A DNA stretch of 58,321 nt from Clostridium sp. ZS2-4 (GTDB lineage Bacteria > Bacillota > Clostridia > Clostridiales > Clostridiaceae), in contig NZ_JAPPRQ010000044.1 of NCBI RefSeq assembly GCF_026719745.1, positions 182,889 through 241,209 of the forward strand, in the 5' to 3' direction. The first letter of the stretch is position 1. Every line of letters starts with the position of its first letter. The translations under genes and the position numbers were made by a program. Shown one piece after another: positions 8,438 to 16,931 of this stretch. Below the pieces are notes generated by a model that was not told the DNA's origin, did not search any database, and worked only from the letters and a program-made list of their open reading frames with translations.

Positions 8438-9480
8438 TATTTTTCCACCCCAACAATAGTAATATTCCTTAAATTCCAATCTTCCGTAAGATTAAACACA
8501 CTTCCACTTTCTAAACAATTTACTGTAGGACGAGTTGAACACACCTCATTATTTTGAATAACAATGGCCTTTTCTCCATTGCTTAGCATTACTATGGTAC
8601 CTAAAGGATAAGGTGCCACTTTTTTTAAAAATATTTTAACTAGCTTGGGATCAAATATAGTTCCATTATGAGCCATAATATATTCAATAGCATCTGAAGG
8701 GAGATACGCCTTTTTGGTAGGAGTCTCTGAAATCAAATTATCATAAGCATCACAAATACAGATTATTCTTCCAAAAATAGATATGTTTTCTCCTTTCTTC
8801 CCATCTGGATATCCTTTTCCATCATATCGCTCATGATGCTGAAGAATTCCTACATATGATGTTACTGGAATATTGAAAAACTGCTTTATATATCTATATC
8901 CTTTCTCTGCATGAGATTGCACTGTCTTTTTCTCATCATCCATTAGATTTTCTGTTTTGTTCATAATATGCTTAGGTATAAAAACCTTGCCAATATCATG
9001 AAGCAGCGCAGAAGTCACTAGTTTTTCCAATTTTGCATTATCTAAATTTAATGCTATCCCTATTACCCCAGCTAAAACTGCAACATTAACCGAGTGGCTG
9101 TACATATAATCATCATAGTTTTTTATATCAATCATATTAATCATAATACTTTTATTTGATAATATTTGTTCTATCATGTTTTTAGCTATATACTCTACCG
9201 TATTCAAGGTTTTAATTATACTTTTAGGATTATTATAAATGTCCCTAATAGCTTTAACCGCACCAATTCTTAATTCTTCTGATATAACATTTTCAATTTT
9301 TATATTTTCAGATATACTGTCCTCAATATACACACCATTAATTACCATTTTCTGAATGTCTGCAATATATTTTTGCGATAATACAACATCCCTTGCAAGT
9401 AAAACTACTCCACCTTGAGAATATATATTCTTTCCTAAAACCATGCCTTCCCTTAAGCAGTTTGATGGAACATATCTCAT
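8437..9480 (-). CDS. HD-GYP domain phosphodiesterase
   Basis: Predicted cyclic-di-GMP phosphodiesterase, 347 aa from the ATG at 9480. An in-frame GTG 12 bases upstream is possible, but the ATG has better Shine-Dalgarno spacing (GTGGGTG) and gives the family's usual start, MRYVPSNCLREGM. The N-terminal region (about 1-110) resembles the DUF3391-like part of such proteins. The HD-GYP domain (about 125-300) shows HSVNVA, LLHDIGK and HHERYDGKGYP. A short beta-rich tail (about 310-347) follows. No membrane segment is seen, so it is cytoplasmic. It is not obviously in an operon, being flanked on both sides by copies of the MITE-like element. Confidence 0.9.
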   Translation of the reverse strand: MRYVPSNCLREGMVLGKNIYSQGGVVLLARDVVLSQKYIADIQKMVINGVYIEDSISENIKIENVISEELRIGAVKAIRDIYNNPKSIIKTLNTVEYIAKNMIEQILSNKSIMINMIDIKNYDDYMYSHSVNVAVLAGVIGIALNLDNAKLEKLVTSALLHDIGKVFIPKHIMNKTENLMDDEKKTVQSHAEKGYRYIKQFFNIPVTSYVGILQHHERYDGKGYPDGKKGENISIFGRIICICDAYDNLISETPTKKAYLPSDAIEYIMAHNGTIFDPKLVKIFLKKVAPYPLGTIVMLSNGEKAIVIQNNEVCSTRPTVNCLESGSVFNLTEDWNLRNITIVGVEK

Positions 9481-9625
9481 AAACACACCCACTTCTTATT
9501 TTTTATTAAATTTAATAAAACTTCAAATTAAATTTCCAGTTTTATTATCGTATATAAAGTATATAAATATAGTACTTTTATTTGGAAATTTTATATAAAA
9601 CCTTTAGTACACACTCCTATTTATC

Positions 9626-9660
9626 AGTAATCATTGACCAGCAGCTTATCCGCAGTCATA
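9626..9660. repeat. Degenerate heptanucleotide array (AGTNNCC type)
   Basis: 7-mers AGTAATC, ATTGACC, AGCAGCT, TATCCGC and AGTCATA in phase. Weak on its own; supported by the many other arrays in the window. The gap 9481-9862 otherwise holds a hairpin and a partial MITE-like copy, and no gene. Confidence 0.45.
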
Positions 9661-9705
9661 AAAATATGTACTTAATAAAAATAAGAGATTAGATACTGAA
9701 TTTCA

Positions 9706-9739
9706 GTTGCCAGGTCATTAGATACCAGCACCTGGCAAC
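9706..9739. repeat. Inverted repeat GTTGCCAGGT...ACCTGGCAAC
   Basis: Perfect 10-bp stem with a 14-base loop containing heptad-like units (AGATACC, AGCACCT). A T-rich stretch follows on the plus strand, where no gene ends, so a terminator role is doubtful. A related palindrome, GTTGCCAGGCAAC, occurs at 12538-12550. Confidence 0.6.
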
Positions 9740-9741
9740 CT

Positions 9742-9822
9742 ATTTTATTAAAACTTCGTTGAAGTTTTTTCATAAATTGATCATTGAACAATGCCCATTG
9801 ATAATTGCAATATATATATATA
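9742..9822. repeat. MITE-like element, copy C (left end missing)
   Basis: Matches copies A and B from ATTAAAACTTCGTTGAAG to the right end TTGATAATTGCAATATATA. The left terminal repeat is absent and is replaced by the ACCTGGCAAC hairpin. Confidence 0.7.
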
Positions 9823-9862
9823 TACGTAAATTCTATCTGTTTTGGTTGGTATTTGCTCAAAA

Positions 9863-11143
9863 TTAAATTAATTTTTCTACATCATATAAAGAATTTAAAA
9901 TCAACCAGTTTTGTGGAAAGTATTTTCCTATGCTCCAGTAGCTGACACCTCCCAATTTATATCTATTAGCTACATCCAACTTGGCTCTTATGCTTCGTGC
10001 ATCTTCAAACCATACAATGTGCTGTCTTCCAGCATTATCGTAGTAAGTAAAGAAAGGTGCTTGTGCTTTCCAGTCATATTGTATAATAGCTCCTTCCCTA
10101 AAAGCTAAGTTTACAGCTTCTGTATTGGATAATGCTTTTGCTGCTGTTCCTTTTACATAAGGTAGTGTCCAATCATATCCATAATTAGGTATACCCATAA
10201 AAATCTTTTCTCTAGGTATAGCAGTTACAGCATAGTTTAAAACTTTTACTACCTCATTTAATGGAGCCACTGCCAATGGTGGACCAAAAGTATACCCCCA
10301 TTCATAGGTCATCAATATTACATGATCTACTAAAGCTCCATGTACAGGATAATCATGTCCTTGATACAATATTCCCGGCTGATCTGCCGCAATCTTAGGT
10401 GCCAATGCAGTTGTAACAGTATAACCCAAAGGTTTAAGCCTATTTACCGTTTTTCTTAAAAAATTATTATAATCTTCTCGGTTCTCAGGATATATATACT
10501 CAAAATCTATGTCCAATCCATAATAATTTTTAGCCTTTAGTGTTTGAATTACATTATTCAATAGATTTTCCTGAGCAGTATTGTTCGTAAGAATTTCTTT
10601 AGCAATATCACTGCTAAAGCCTTTTCCTTCTTCTATATTTGTAATTACCATTAACGGAGCTACCTTGAACTCTCTTGCAGCCTGAATTAATGGAACATCA
10701 TCAATTTCCTTCAAGCTTCCATCCTTCATTACTTGATAGTTAAATATGCTTAGATAAGTTAGATTCGGAAGGGTTTTTCTAAGTGTCTCCATTTCAATTT
10801 CAGGAAATGCATACCCATTTACCTCTATAGTTCCATATTTTCTTGTTCTCTCTGGAATAATTATAATTTGTCCTACTTTAAGCTTACTGGGGTCTGTTAT
10901 CTGTGGATTAGCTACTAATATAGCTCTTGGAATCATTCCATAGGTTCTGGCTATTGTGTAAATTGATTCTCCAGGAGCTACTGCATGCTTTCGTTCTCCT
11001 TCTAGTATTACAAGACTTTCTCCAATGACCAGTTGTCTAGGATCTTTTAGTTCATTATCCTTTGCAATTTTATCTGCTGAAACTCCATAAATACGTGATA
11101 TTGAAAATAAGCTTTCTCCAGGCCTTACTACATGAATAATCAA
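9863..11143 (-). CDS. LysM-GH18 spore peptidoglycan hydrolase (SleL/YaaH-like)
   Basis: Predicted spore cortex-lytic N-acetylglucosaminidase, 426 aa. Two N-terminal LysM repeats (about residues 2-47 and 51-97; VRPGESLFSISRIYGV and VAPGESIYTIARTYGM) bind peptidoglycan. The GH18 barrel (about 105-420) has the catalytic motif GLDIDFEY, with Glu215 as proton donor. There is no signal peptide, as usual for SleL/YaaH proteins deposited in the spore coat. The start is TTG, set by AAGGAGG 8 bases upstream. It stands alone. The germinant receptor operon about 6 kb away fits the same life stage. Confidence 0.9.
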   Translation of the reverse strand: MIIHVVRPGESLFSISRIYGVSADKIAKDNELKDPRQLVIGESLVILEGERKHAVAPGESIYTIARTYGMIPRAILVANPQITDPSKLKVGQIIIIPERTRKYGTIEVNGYAFPEIEMETLRKTLPNLTYLSIFNYQVMKDGSLKEIDDVPLIQAAREFKVAPLMVITNIEEGKGFSSDIAKEILTNNTAQENLLNNVIQTLKAKNYYGLDIDFEYIYPENREDYNNFLRKTVNRLKPLGYTVTTALAPKIAADQPGILYQGHDYPVHGALVDHVILMTYEWGYTFGPPLAVAPLNEVVKVLNYAVTAIPREKIFMGIPNYGYDWTLPYVKGTAAKALSNTEAVNLAFREGAIIQYDWKAQAPFFTYYDNAGRQHIVWFEDARSIRAKLDVANRYKLGGVSYWSIGKYFPQNWLILNSLYDVEKLI

Positions 11144-11394
11144 ATATTACTCCTCCTTATATTACTAATTTACTATATGCAGCTTACTCTCTAGAGGATA
11201 ATACAACTTTAAACTCCTTGTAATTTTTAAAATTCATCGAATAAACTTTTTAATATATCAAAACTTAATTTATTAAAATTTTACCAAAGGAAAGCATCGT
11301 TCACTCTCTATTTTCAACTTTTTAAAATTTATAAATATAATAATATATCTAAAACTCAACACATATATTTCCTATATAGTAATTTAAAGTTGAG

Positions 11395-12531
11395 GTGTTA
11401 TTTATCTTTATTGTAATAAAAAAATCAAAATTAATTTCAATTTTTTTAGCTATAACATTAGTAACAACTGTGCTATCTTGGTATTGTATTTCTTCTCCTA
11501 CTGATGCTAAATTCACTGAAAATGTACCAAACAAAGAGGAAATTACTAATGAGATAAAGGATTTGTTCCAGATTAGAAATAAATCTATTTTAATGAAGGA
11601 TATCGAAGGAATAGATTACATATATGATAAAGATACTAAATATGGAGTATGGGCTTATGAACATGAAGTAAAAAAAATGAAATATCTATTTAACTGGTCT
11701 GAAAAACAAGGGGTAAAATTTATAGATATCGTTCCTATGGTAATTATACGAAGTATTAAAGGATATCAAAACACTTATTCTGTAAATCTTATTTGCTCTA
11801 CAGAATATACGTATGTTTATGAAAATCAAGAAGATTATACCAAGATGAATATGTTTAGAATCGGAACAGCTCATTCCTTAAGATTAAAAAACAAGGACGG
11901 AGTTTGGGTTATAACAAAAGAATGGTATACAGATCCCTTTGCAGACTCTTTAAATCTGGATAATATAAAAGCAGATGATATAAAAAATTATATTTTGTCT
12001 CAACCAGCTAGAGATTTTTCAACTCTAAACAAACGAAGAATTTCAGCTGTAGAATATGCTGATAAATACTGTGGCATAGCTGCTGATGAAGAGTTTGGCT
12101 TCAAATACAATAAAAAATATGGTGATTTTAATCCTTTAGGTGGAGATTGTGCTAACTTCGCTTCTCAAATTTTACACGAAGGAGGGAAATTCAAAAAGAC
12201 TTCCACATGGAATTTTGATAGAGGTGGCGGTAGTAAAGCTTGGCTAAATGCAAATGGCTTCAAAGATTATATGTTAAACAGCGGTAGAGCCTCACTTATA
12301 GCTCACGGTAGCTACGAGAAAGTATATAAAGCTGCTTATAAACTGCAGCCTGGAGATTTTGTAGCCTATGAAAAGAAGGGAAAGGTTGTTCACATTTCTA
12401 CAGTAACTGGTGCAGATTCAAAGGGCTACTCTTTAGTAAACTGCCATAATACTGATAGATACAGAGTCCCTTGGGATCTTGGCTGGAGCGATAAAAAAAT
12501 AAAATTCTGGCTGGTGAGAGTACACTATTGA
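11395..12531 (+). CDS. Exported putative amidase-domain (Amidase_6) cysteine protein
   Basis: Secreted or membrane-anchored protein, 378 aa from the GTG. A hydrophobic N-terminal segment (about 12-32) is followed by an uncharacterised region (about 45-210) and a C-terminal amidase_6 domain (about 215-378). This has GGDCANFASQ (candidate catalytic Cys252), VVHISTV (candidate His) and NCHNTDRY, which fits an NlpC/P60-like fold. The substrate is unknown; cell-wall peptides are likely. The start is uncertain: the only strong Shine-Dalgarno-like stretch (GAGGTG) overlaps the GTG at 11395, and no ATG is near. A hairpin terminator follows at 12607. Confidence 0.75.
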   Translation: MLFIFIVIKKSKLISIFLAITLVTTVLSWYCISSPTDAKFTENVPNKEEITNEIKDLFQIRNKSILMKDIEGIDYIYDKDTKYGVWAYEHEVKKMKYLFNWSEKQGVKFIDIVPMVIIRSIKGYQNTYSVNLICSTEYTYVYENQEDYTKMNMFRIGTAHSLRLKNKDGVWVITKEWYTDPFADSLNLDNIKADDIKNYILSQPARDFSTLNKRRISAVEYADKYCGIAADEEFGFKYNKKYGDFNPLGGDCANFASQILHEGGKFKKTSTWNFDRGGGSKAWLNANGFKDYMLNSGRASLIAHGSYEKVYKAAYKLQPGDFVAYEKKGKVVHISTVTGADSKGYSLVNCHNTDRYRVPWDLGWSDKKIKFWLVRVHY

Positions 12532-12557
12532 ATAATGTTGCCAGGCAACGTTATTCT

Positions 12558-12592
12558 AGTAACCAGCGACCAGTAGCCAGTGACCAGTTAAA
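12558..12592. repeat. Heptanucleotide array (AGTNNCC)
   Basis: AGTAACC, AGCGACC, AGTAGCC, AGTGACC and AGTTAAA in phase, between the amidase stop and its terminator. A GTTGCCAGGCAAC palindrome precedes it. Confidence 0.8.
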
Positions 12593-12606
12593 GGAATAGT
12601 AGTAAC

Positions 12607-12655
12607 AGCTAGTGAAAATTTTGAAATTTAATTTTTCACTAGCTATTTTGTTTTT
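12607..12655 (+). terminator. Terminator of the amidase-domain gene
   Basis: 12-bp stem (12607-12618 with 12633-12644; AGCTAGTGAAAA) followed by ATTTTGTTTTTT. Confidence 0.85.
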
Positions 12656-12703
12656 TAATTTAATTGAAAGATTTTCTGACCTAAGGAAGAAAATTCTCCT
12701 TCA

Positions 12704-12731
12704 CTGGCTGCTGGTTACTGGTATCTGGTTA
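12704..12731. repeat. Heptanucleotide array (CTGGTTA)
   Basis: CTGGCTG, CTGGTTA, CTGGTAT and CTGGTTA in phase, ending at the hairpin at 12734. Confidence 0.8.
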
Positions 12732-12733
12732 CT

Positions 12734-12760
12734 TAAGAAAAGTGCATCACACTTTTCTTA
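12734..12760 (-). terminator. Hairpin containing the TPM gene stop codon
   Basis: 11-bp stem (TAAGAAAAGTG, 12734-12744 with 12750-12760) and a 5-base loop. The TAA stop of the minus-strand TPM gene is its outermost triplet. A near-identical hairpin ends the gene at 14596. Terminator function is inferred; the U-tract is poor. Confidence 0.5.
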
Positions 12761-13558
12761 CCAGTCTCCCGAAGATCCTCCTCCTCCGCTGTCTCCACCG
12801 CCGAAGCCTCCGAAACCGCCGCCGCCAAAGCCTCCTCCTCCGCCTCTGCCTCCGCGACCGCCTCCAAAGAAAGAGTTCCAAAATAACATTTGAAGAATAA
12901 ATCTTATTATTCTTCCTCTGTTAAAAATAATATCTAAAAAAACTAAACCTATTAATATATATATAGGAACAGGATTCCCTTGTACATTTTTCTCTTTTTT
13001 GTAATTTAAATCTATCTTTTCACTTTTTTCTAAAGTTACCCCATACTCTTTAGCTATATTGTCTACAAAGATTGAATAGGCGTTTTTAAGTCCTGCCCCG
13101 AAATTACCCTTCTTAAATTCAGGTACAGCAGCTTCCTGCATAACTCTGTTTGTCAAAATATCAGGCACAGCACCTTCAAGTCCTCTGCCTACCTCTACAG
13201 ACCATTTTTTCTCCTTCATAGCCATTAAAATCAAAAAACCATTATCCTTATCCTTTTGCCCTATTCCCCATTTTCTAAAAAGATTAACCCCATAATTCCT
13301 AATTTCATTTCCTTCAAGAGAATTTATTATAACAACAGCAGCCTGTGCTCCAGTTTTATCTTCCAACTCTTTTCCTACAGATACTATATATTCTTTCGTA
13401 TCACTATCCAATATGTCAGCATAGTCATTTACATATTTTAGGCTTGTTGGATTTGGATATTTTGTTTCTGCTTTTATATTTTGAAAGGGAATTAAAACAA
13501 ACAGCAAAGCTAATATAACAATTAACAATCTACTGAATTTGTTTCTTGATTTTTTCAT
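12758..13558 (-). CDS. TPM-domain membrane protein (YgcG family)
   Basis: 266 aa. A signal or anchor sequence (about 8-28) and an extracytoplasmic TPM domain (about 40-185; YVNDYADILD, DKDNGFLILMAMKEKKWSVEVGRG split over two motifs) are followed by a membrane segment (about 198-215) and a glycine-rich tail of about 40 residues ending SSGDW. Such tails are typical of the family. TPM proteins have been tied to membrane-protein turnover and phosphatase-like activity, but a function here is not established. It lies just downstream of lemA, the usual pairing in many bacteria. The low-complexity tail produces a proline-rich shadow frame on the other strand. Confidence 0.85.
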   Translation of the reverse strand: MKKSRNKFSRLLIVILALLFVLIPFQNIKAETKYPNPTSLKYVNDYADILDSDTKEYIVSVGKELEDKTGAQAAVVIINSLEGNEIRNYGVNLFRKWGIGQKDKDNGFLILMAMKEKKWSVEVGRGLEGAVPDILTNRVMQEAAVPEFKKGNFGAGLKNAYSIFVDNIAKEYGVTLEKSEKIDLNYKKEKNVQGNPVPIYILIGLVFLDIIFNRGRIIRFILQMLFWNSFFGGGRGGRGGGGGFGGGGFGGFGGGDSGGGGSSGDW

Positions 13559-13581
13559 TTTTAAAACACCCCCCTTCTTTT

Positions 13582-13612
13582 AGTAACCAGTGACCAGTAG
13601 CCAGTGGATAGT
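13582..13612. repeat. Heptanucleotide array (AGTNNCC)
   Basis: AGTAACC, AGTGACC, AGTAGCC, AGTGGAT and AGTT in phase, between lemA and the TPM gene. Confidence 0.8.
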
Positions 13613-13652
13613 TATGAAAAGAATTAAGCTTTACTACTATATACTTTGTAGT

Positions 13653-13697
13653 TTTGCATTAGCAAAACATCCTTTACTGGTTACTGGTTACTTACTA
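13653..13697. repeat. GTTTTGC/GCAAAAC hairpin plus CTGGTTA units at the lemA 3' end
   Basis: GTTTTGCATTAGCAAAAC forms a 7-bp stem. It is followed by CTGGTTA, CTGGTTA and CTTACTA, which contain the lemA stop codon. The same hairpin in inverted loop form lies at about 14381-14398. Confidence 0.65.
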
Positions 13698-14257
13698 AAG
13701 TCTACCTTTGGCACATCTTTAGCTCCTTCTGCGGCTTTATAGTAATCTTTTTGTTCAAATCTAAAAATTCCTGCTATTATTGAATTAGGGAATTTCCTTA
13801 TTGTAGTATTATAAGTGTCCACAGTTTTGTTATAATCCTGTCTTGCTAGATTTATTCTATTTTCTGTTCCTTCCAAAGCTACTGTTAAGTCTTTGAAATT
13901 TGCACTGGATTTTAAATCTGGATATCTCTCTACTACCACTAATAGTCTTGATAAAGCTGAAGAAAGTTTGCTGTCAGCATTGGCTTTTTCACTGACAGTC
14001 TGTGCTCCGCCAAGCTTTGCTCTGGCATTTGCAATATCAGTAAATATATCTTTTTCTTGTGCTGCATACCCTTTAACAGTATTCACAAGATTAGGAATCA
14101 AATCACTTCTTCTTTGCAGTTGAGTGTCTATATCAGATTCTGACATTTTTACCTTTTGCTCCAAACTAACCATACTGTTATAACTTCCTATTACAGGCAT
14201 TGCTATCAGCAGCACCACAGCTATAACTATAAGTACTGTTTTAAGTATTCTTTTCAT
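13688..14257 (-). CDS. LemA family protein
   Basis: 189 aa. One N-terminal membrane segment (about residues 5-24) is followed by the helical-bundle LemA domain (about 28-185), with the conserved RRSDLIPNLVNTVKGYA and RYPDLKSSANF motifs. The function is unknown in bacteria. Its location beside a TPM/YgcG gene is the standard context. The last codons AGT AAG TAA run into the repeat CCAGTAACC, so the C-terminus and stop are shaped by a heptanucleotide array. Confidence 0.93.
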   Translation of the reverse strand: MKRILKTVLIVIAVVLLIAMPVIGSYNSMVSLEQKVKMSESDIDTQLQRRSDLIPNLVNTVKGYAAQEKDIFTDIANARAKLGGAQTVSEKANADSKLSSALSRLLVVVERYPDLKSSANFKDLTVALEGTENRINLARQDYNKTVDTYNTTIRKFPNSIIAGIFRFEQKDYYKAAEGAKDVPKVDFSK

Positions 14258-14343
14258 TCTTATACCTCCGTGCTAAAATTACATTCATATTAATATTATT
14301 GTCAGGGATGCATAATTAATACCAAAATATTAAAATTAATTCT

Positions 14344-14378
14344 AGTCCCCAGTCGCCAATCCCCATTCACCAGTGAAA
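14344..14378. repeat. Heptanucleotide array (AGTCCCC variant)
   Basis: AGTCCCC, AGTCGCC, AATCCCC, ATTCACC and AGTGAAA in phase, followed by a GTTTTGC/GCAAAAC hairpin. The gap 14258-14595 holds only this, a terminator and the 14511 array. Confidence 0.75.
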
Positions 14379-14410
14379 AATGTTTTGCTAATGCAAAACT
14401 AAAATTAAAA

Positions 14411-14466
14411 TAAAGAAAAATAGACTTAAAAGTAGATATAATCTATCTTTAAGTCTATTTTATTTT
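14411..14466 (-). terminator. Terminator-like hairpin downstream of the YhaM-like gene
   Basis: 14-bp stem (AAAATAGACTTAAA, 14417-14430 with 14448-14461) with partial pairing inside. T-rich on the minus-strand side (TTTTTCTTTATTTT). Confidence 0.75.
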
Positions 14467-14510
14467 AATTTTATTTAACTTTTCTTAATTCCTTTTCTCT
14501 TTTTTCTTTA

Positions 14511-14564
14511 TACTGGTTACTGGTTACTGGTTACTGGTTACTGGTTACTGGTTACTGGTTACTG
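14511..14564. repeat. Heptanucleotide array, 7.7 perfect TACTGGT units
   Basis: 54 bases with no deviation from a 7-base unit (equivalent to CTGGTTA, or AGTAACC on the other strand). This is the most homogeneous array in the window and directly adjoins the hairpin holding the next gene's stop. Confidence 0.97.
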
Positions 14565-14570
14565 TAAACT

Positions 14571-14599
14571 ATAAGAAAAGTGCACCGCACTTTTCTTAT
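14571..14599 (-). terminator. Hairpin containing the stop of the YhaM-like gene
   Basis: 13-bp perfect stem, ATAAGAAAAGTGC (14571-14583 with 14587-14599), loop ACC. The TAA stop of the minus-strand gene is inside the arm. Same core as the hairpin at 12734. Confidence 0.55.
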
Positions 14600-15504
14600 A
14601 AGTATAGTCTTGTTCCAATTCTCCTGTCATATTCTGACCAGGTATTGGGTTCTGTAATCTTCTTAACTTGTGATATCTTATTCATTACCGCATCTACATT
14701 GTCTGCAAAATTCACAACAAATGCCTCTTCAAGACTGGCAGCTTTAGGAGAACCATATTCTATTTTTCCATGGTGTTGTACAATACATCCTTTCATTCTA
14801 CTTTTAAACTCCTCACTATAAATATCTCCTCCTGCTCGAAAAGCTTCTTCCAACATAGTTACAGCTACCACTATATGCCCTTCCATATCACCTCTCATTG
14901 TCACTTGAAAAGGTCCATCTGTATAGTATTCTTCTACTTTTCCAATATCATGAAGCTTAGCTGCAAGGATAGCGATTTCTTTATATCTACAGTCATATCT
15001 ATAAGCAAGAATTTTAGCAAGATACATTACATTTAAGGTGTGTTCTGCAAGACCACCAATATAATTATGATGCTGTCTAAGTCCTCCAATACCCTTCTTA
15101 AACTTATCTACAAACTCTTTATTTCCGAAGAAATATTTATCTAACGCTTTACTTTCTTCACTTTTAAATTCTTCTTCAGAAATCTCTTTAATTTCTTTCA
15201 TAATCTCATCTATATCAGCATCTATAGTTGGCAGAAAATCTTCTATTTCATATTCTTCTTCCTTTTCAAACTCCTCCACAACTAGAAATCTATCATTTGC
15301 ATCAGCTTTAATTTTAATTACATCTCCCACTTTTAAATTACATTCAGTATCCTTAATTTCTGATTTTATGTCTCCAGTATTATCTCCTATAAAAGCAATA
15401 ATAGTTTCTTCTTTTCTTTCCAGTATCTTCATTATCATAAAGCTGGTTTCTATAATCTGTTTTTCTTCAAAACTCTTTAAGTCCTTTATGTATATATTCT
15501 TCAT
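14596..15504 (-). CDS. YhaM-like 3'-5' exoribonuclease (OB fold plus HD domain)
   Basis: 302 aa from the ATG at 15504. An in-frame GTG at 15513 exists, but GAGAGG lies at the right distance for the ATG. The N-terminal OB-fold (about 10-85) is nucleic-acid binding; an acidic linker (about 85-120) and the metal-dependent HD domain (about 145-290) follow, with LAEHTLNVMYLAK, LHDIGK and IVQHHGK. The arrangement matches the Bacillus YhaM family, which degrades RNA or single-stranded DNA from the 3' end. It is slightly shorter at the C-terminus than typical, ending at RIGTRLYL, with its stop inside a repeat-associated hairpin. Confidence 0.88.
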   Translation of the reverse strand: MKNIYIKDLKSFEEKQIIETSFMIMKILERKEETIIAFIGDNTGDIKSEIKDTECNLKVGDVIKIKADANDRFLVVEEFEKEEEYEIEDFLPTIDADIDEIMKEIKEISEEEFKSEESKALDKYFFGNKEFVDKFKKGIGGLRQHHNYIGGLAEHTLNVMYLAKILAYRYDCRYKEIAILAAKLHDIGKVEEYYTDGPFQVTMRGDMEGHIVVAVTMLEEAFRAGGDIYSEEFKSRMKGCIVQHHGKIEYGSPKAASLEEAFVVNFADNVDAVMNKISQVKKITEPNTWSEYDRRIGTRLYL

Positions 15505-15664
15505 ATACAGCACCTCTCTAGATTAAATTTTTCAACAGCATCCTCACAGCAAGTACACAATTATCTTTCACCAAACCTGATTTTTTATCCACTCCAAATA
15601 TAATTTAAAACTTAACTCACATAGAGTATTAGAATTGTTAGTCATAAAATAAACCTAGAAAAGA

Positions 15665-15714
15665 CAAAAGACTTGAAGATAGCTCCCTCCTATCTTCAAG
15701 TCTTTTGCTTTTTT
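15665..15714. terminator. Strong terminator of the flippase-like gene
   Basis: 18-bp perfect stem (15665-15682 with 15690-15707; CAAAAGACTTGAAGATAG) and a 7-base loop. T-rich stretches flank both sides, so it can act in both directions. Confidence 0.9.
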
Positions 15715-15723
15715 ATTTGAATT

Positions 15724-16722
15724 TTAGTTTTGTACTGGCAAAATAGCAAAAATGCCTCCAAAGGCTATGCACGAATAGTAAGTTATTATTCTCCAAAGCA
15801 GTACTGCCGGCATTATAGTTGCGGGATTAAAAAACAAGCTAAACAGCAGATAAAATCCCCCTTCTGACCCTCCAGATGCACCTGGAAGAGGAATAACTGC
15901 CACAATCATATTCAAAAAAGTTTCTGCAGCAATCATATTCCAAAAATTTGCTGAATTCATGTTGAATGCTCTGTATATAAAATAAGGAATAATAAAATAT
16001 GCAGTTAATTGAACAAAAGTAAGAACTGTGCATCTAATCAATATCTTCAAATTTTTACTCATCTCAACTGCGTTTTCATGAAAGTTTGACAACTCTTCTT
16101 CTATCTTTGATAAACTCTTCTCCATATCCTTAACCAATCTAATCTTATTTAAAAATGTAAATATTACTTTTAATATAGAATTAGTCACTTTTTTATTGAC
16201 AGAAGCCATTAACAGAAATAAAATCACCCCAGTATTTATTAAAAAACCTATAATTGATATATAAAAAAAGTTGGGCAAATTTTGTTTAAAAAAAGTAAAC
16301 TTTAAAATAATCGCCATAAGAGAATATAGTGTAAGTACTCCTTGATAAACAATTAATTTCATAGTCAAAATAGAACTGGCAGAACCTGCCTTAATACCTC
16401 TTTTCATCATAAAATATAATTGTGCAGGTTGCCCTCCAGATGCAAAAGGAGTAATGGAATTAAAAAACTGTCCTACCATTGTTATTTTAAAAGAATCTAC
16501 AAGTTTCTGTCTCAAAAATATTGATTGTGTAAAAATATTTAATATAATACTTTCAATTGCCCAATACATAAACATGCAAAACATGGCCAATAAAATCCAT
16601 ATGTAATTCAAGTTCGTCAATTGTTTTATGAAATACCCTATTCCATGTGAAAATATAAGAAAATATAAAAATACTACAGCAGATAATATAATAATTATTA
16701 TATTAAAAATTTTATTCTTCAT
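15724..16722 (-). CDS. Lysylphosphatidylglycerol synthase TM-region / UPF0104 flippase-like protein
   Basis: Integral membrane protein, 332 aa, with about eight hydrophobic segments. It carries the family signature TPFASGGQPAQLYFMMKRG at about residues 91-109 and a second motif, PLPGASGGSEGGFYLLF. In the MprF/AglD superfamily this region translocates lipids. No synthetase domain is attached, so the lipid handled is unknown. It is monocistronic with a strong terminator. Upstream (16723-17078) lie two heptanucleotide arrays and no gene. Confidence 0.85.
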   Translation of the reverse strand: MKNKIFNIIIIILSAVVFLYFLIFSHGIGYFIKQLTNLNYIWILLAMFCMFMYWAIESIILNIFTQSIFLRQKLVDSFKITMVGQFFNSITPFASGGQPAQLYFMMKRGIKAGSASSILTMKLIVYQGVLTLYSLMAIILKFTFFKQNLPNFFYISIIGFLINTGVILFLLMASVNKKVTNSILKVIFTFLNKIRLVKDMEKSLSKIEEELSNFHENAVEMSKNLKILIRCTVLTFVQLTAYFIIPYFIYRAFNMNSANFWNMIAAETFLNMIVAVIPLPGASGGSEGGFYLLFSLFFNPATIMPAVLLWRIITYYSCIAFGGIFAILPVQN

Positions 16723-16794
16723 TTAAATCTACTCCCTATGTTTAACACTCTTAAACTGATATTTCTAATTTATCACTAAAAGCCCCTTCCCCGT

Positions 16795-16851
16795 TCAATT
16801 CTCAACTCTCAACTCTCAACTCTCAATTCTCAACTCTCAACTCTCAACTCT
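16795..16851. repeat. Heptanucleotide array, 8 units of TCAAYTC
   Basis: TCAATTC, TCAACTC x3, TCAATTC, TCAACTC x3. The internal TCAATTC/TCAACTC pattern repeats every four units, which suggests a 28-bp segment was itself duplicated. Confidence 0.95.
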
Positions 16852-16931
16852 ATAAATATTATACCTGTAATCAAGAACAATTATATCATTCTATTCTTAA
16901 TTATTTATTAACTCTACCTTAATTTTATCCT

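Noticed and set aside
9672-9860. 62-residue minus-strand open frame
   Set aside because: It covers a repeat hairpin and the partial MITE-like copy, has no ribosome site, and gives no recognisable protein.
12612-12893. Plus-strand proline-rich open frame (PPPPKPPKPPPP)
   Set aside because: It is the reverse complement of the glycine-rich tail of the TPM protein and has no ribosome site.
14511-14564. Possible CRISPR or minisatellite
   Set aside because: The repeat unit is 7 bases with no spacers and no cas genes nearby; it is a heptanucleotide tandem array.
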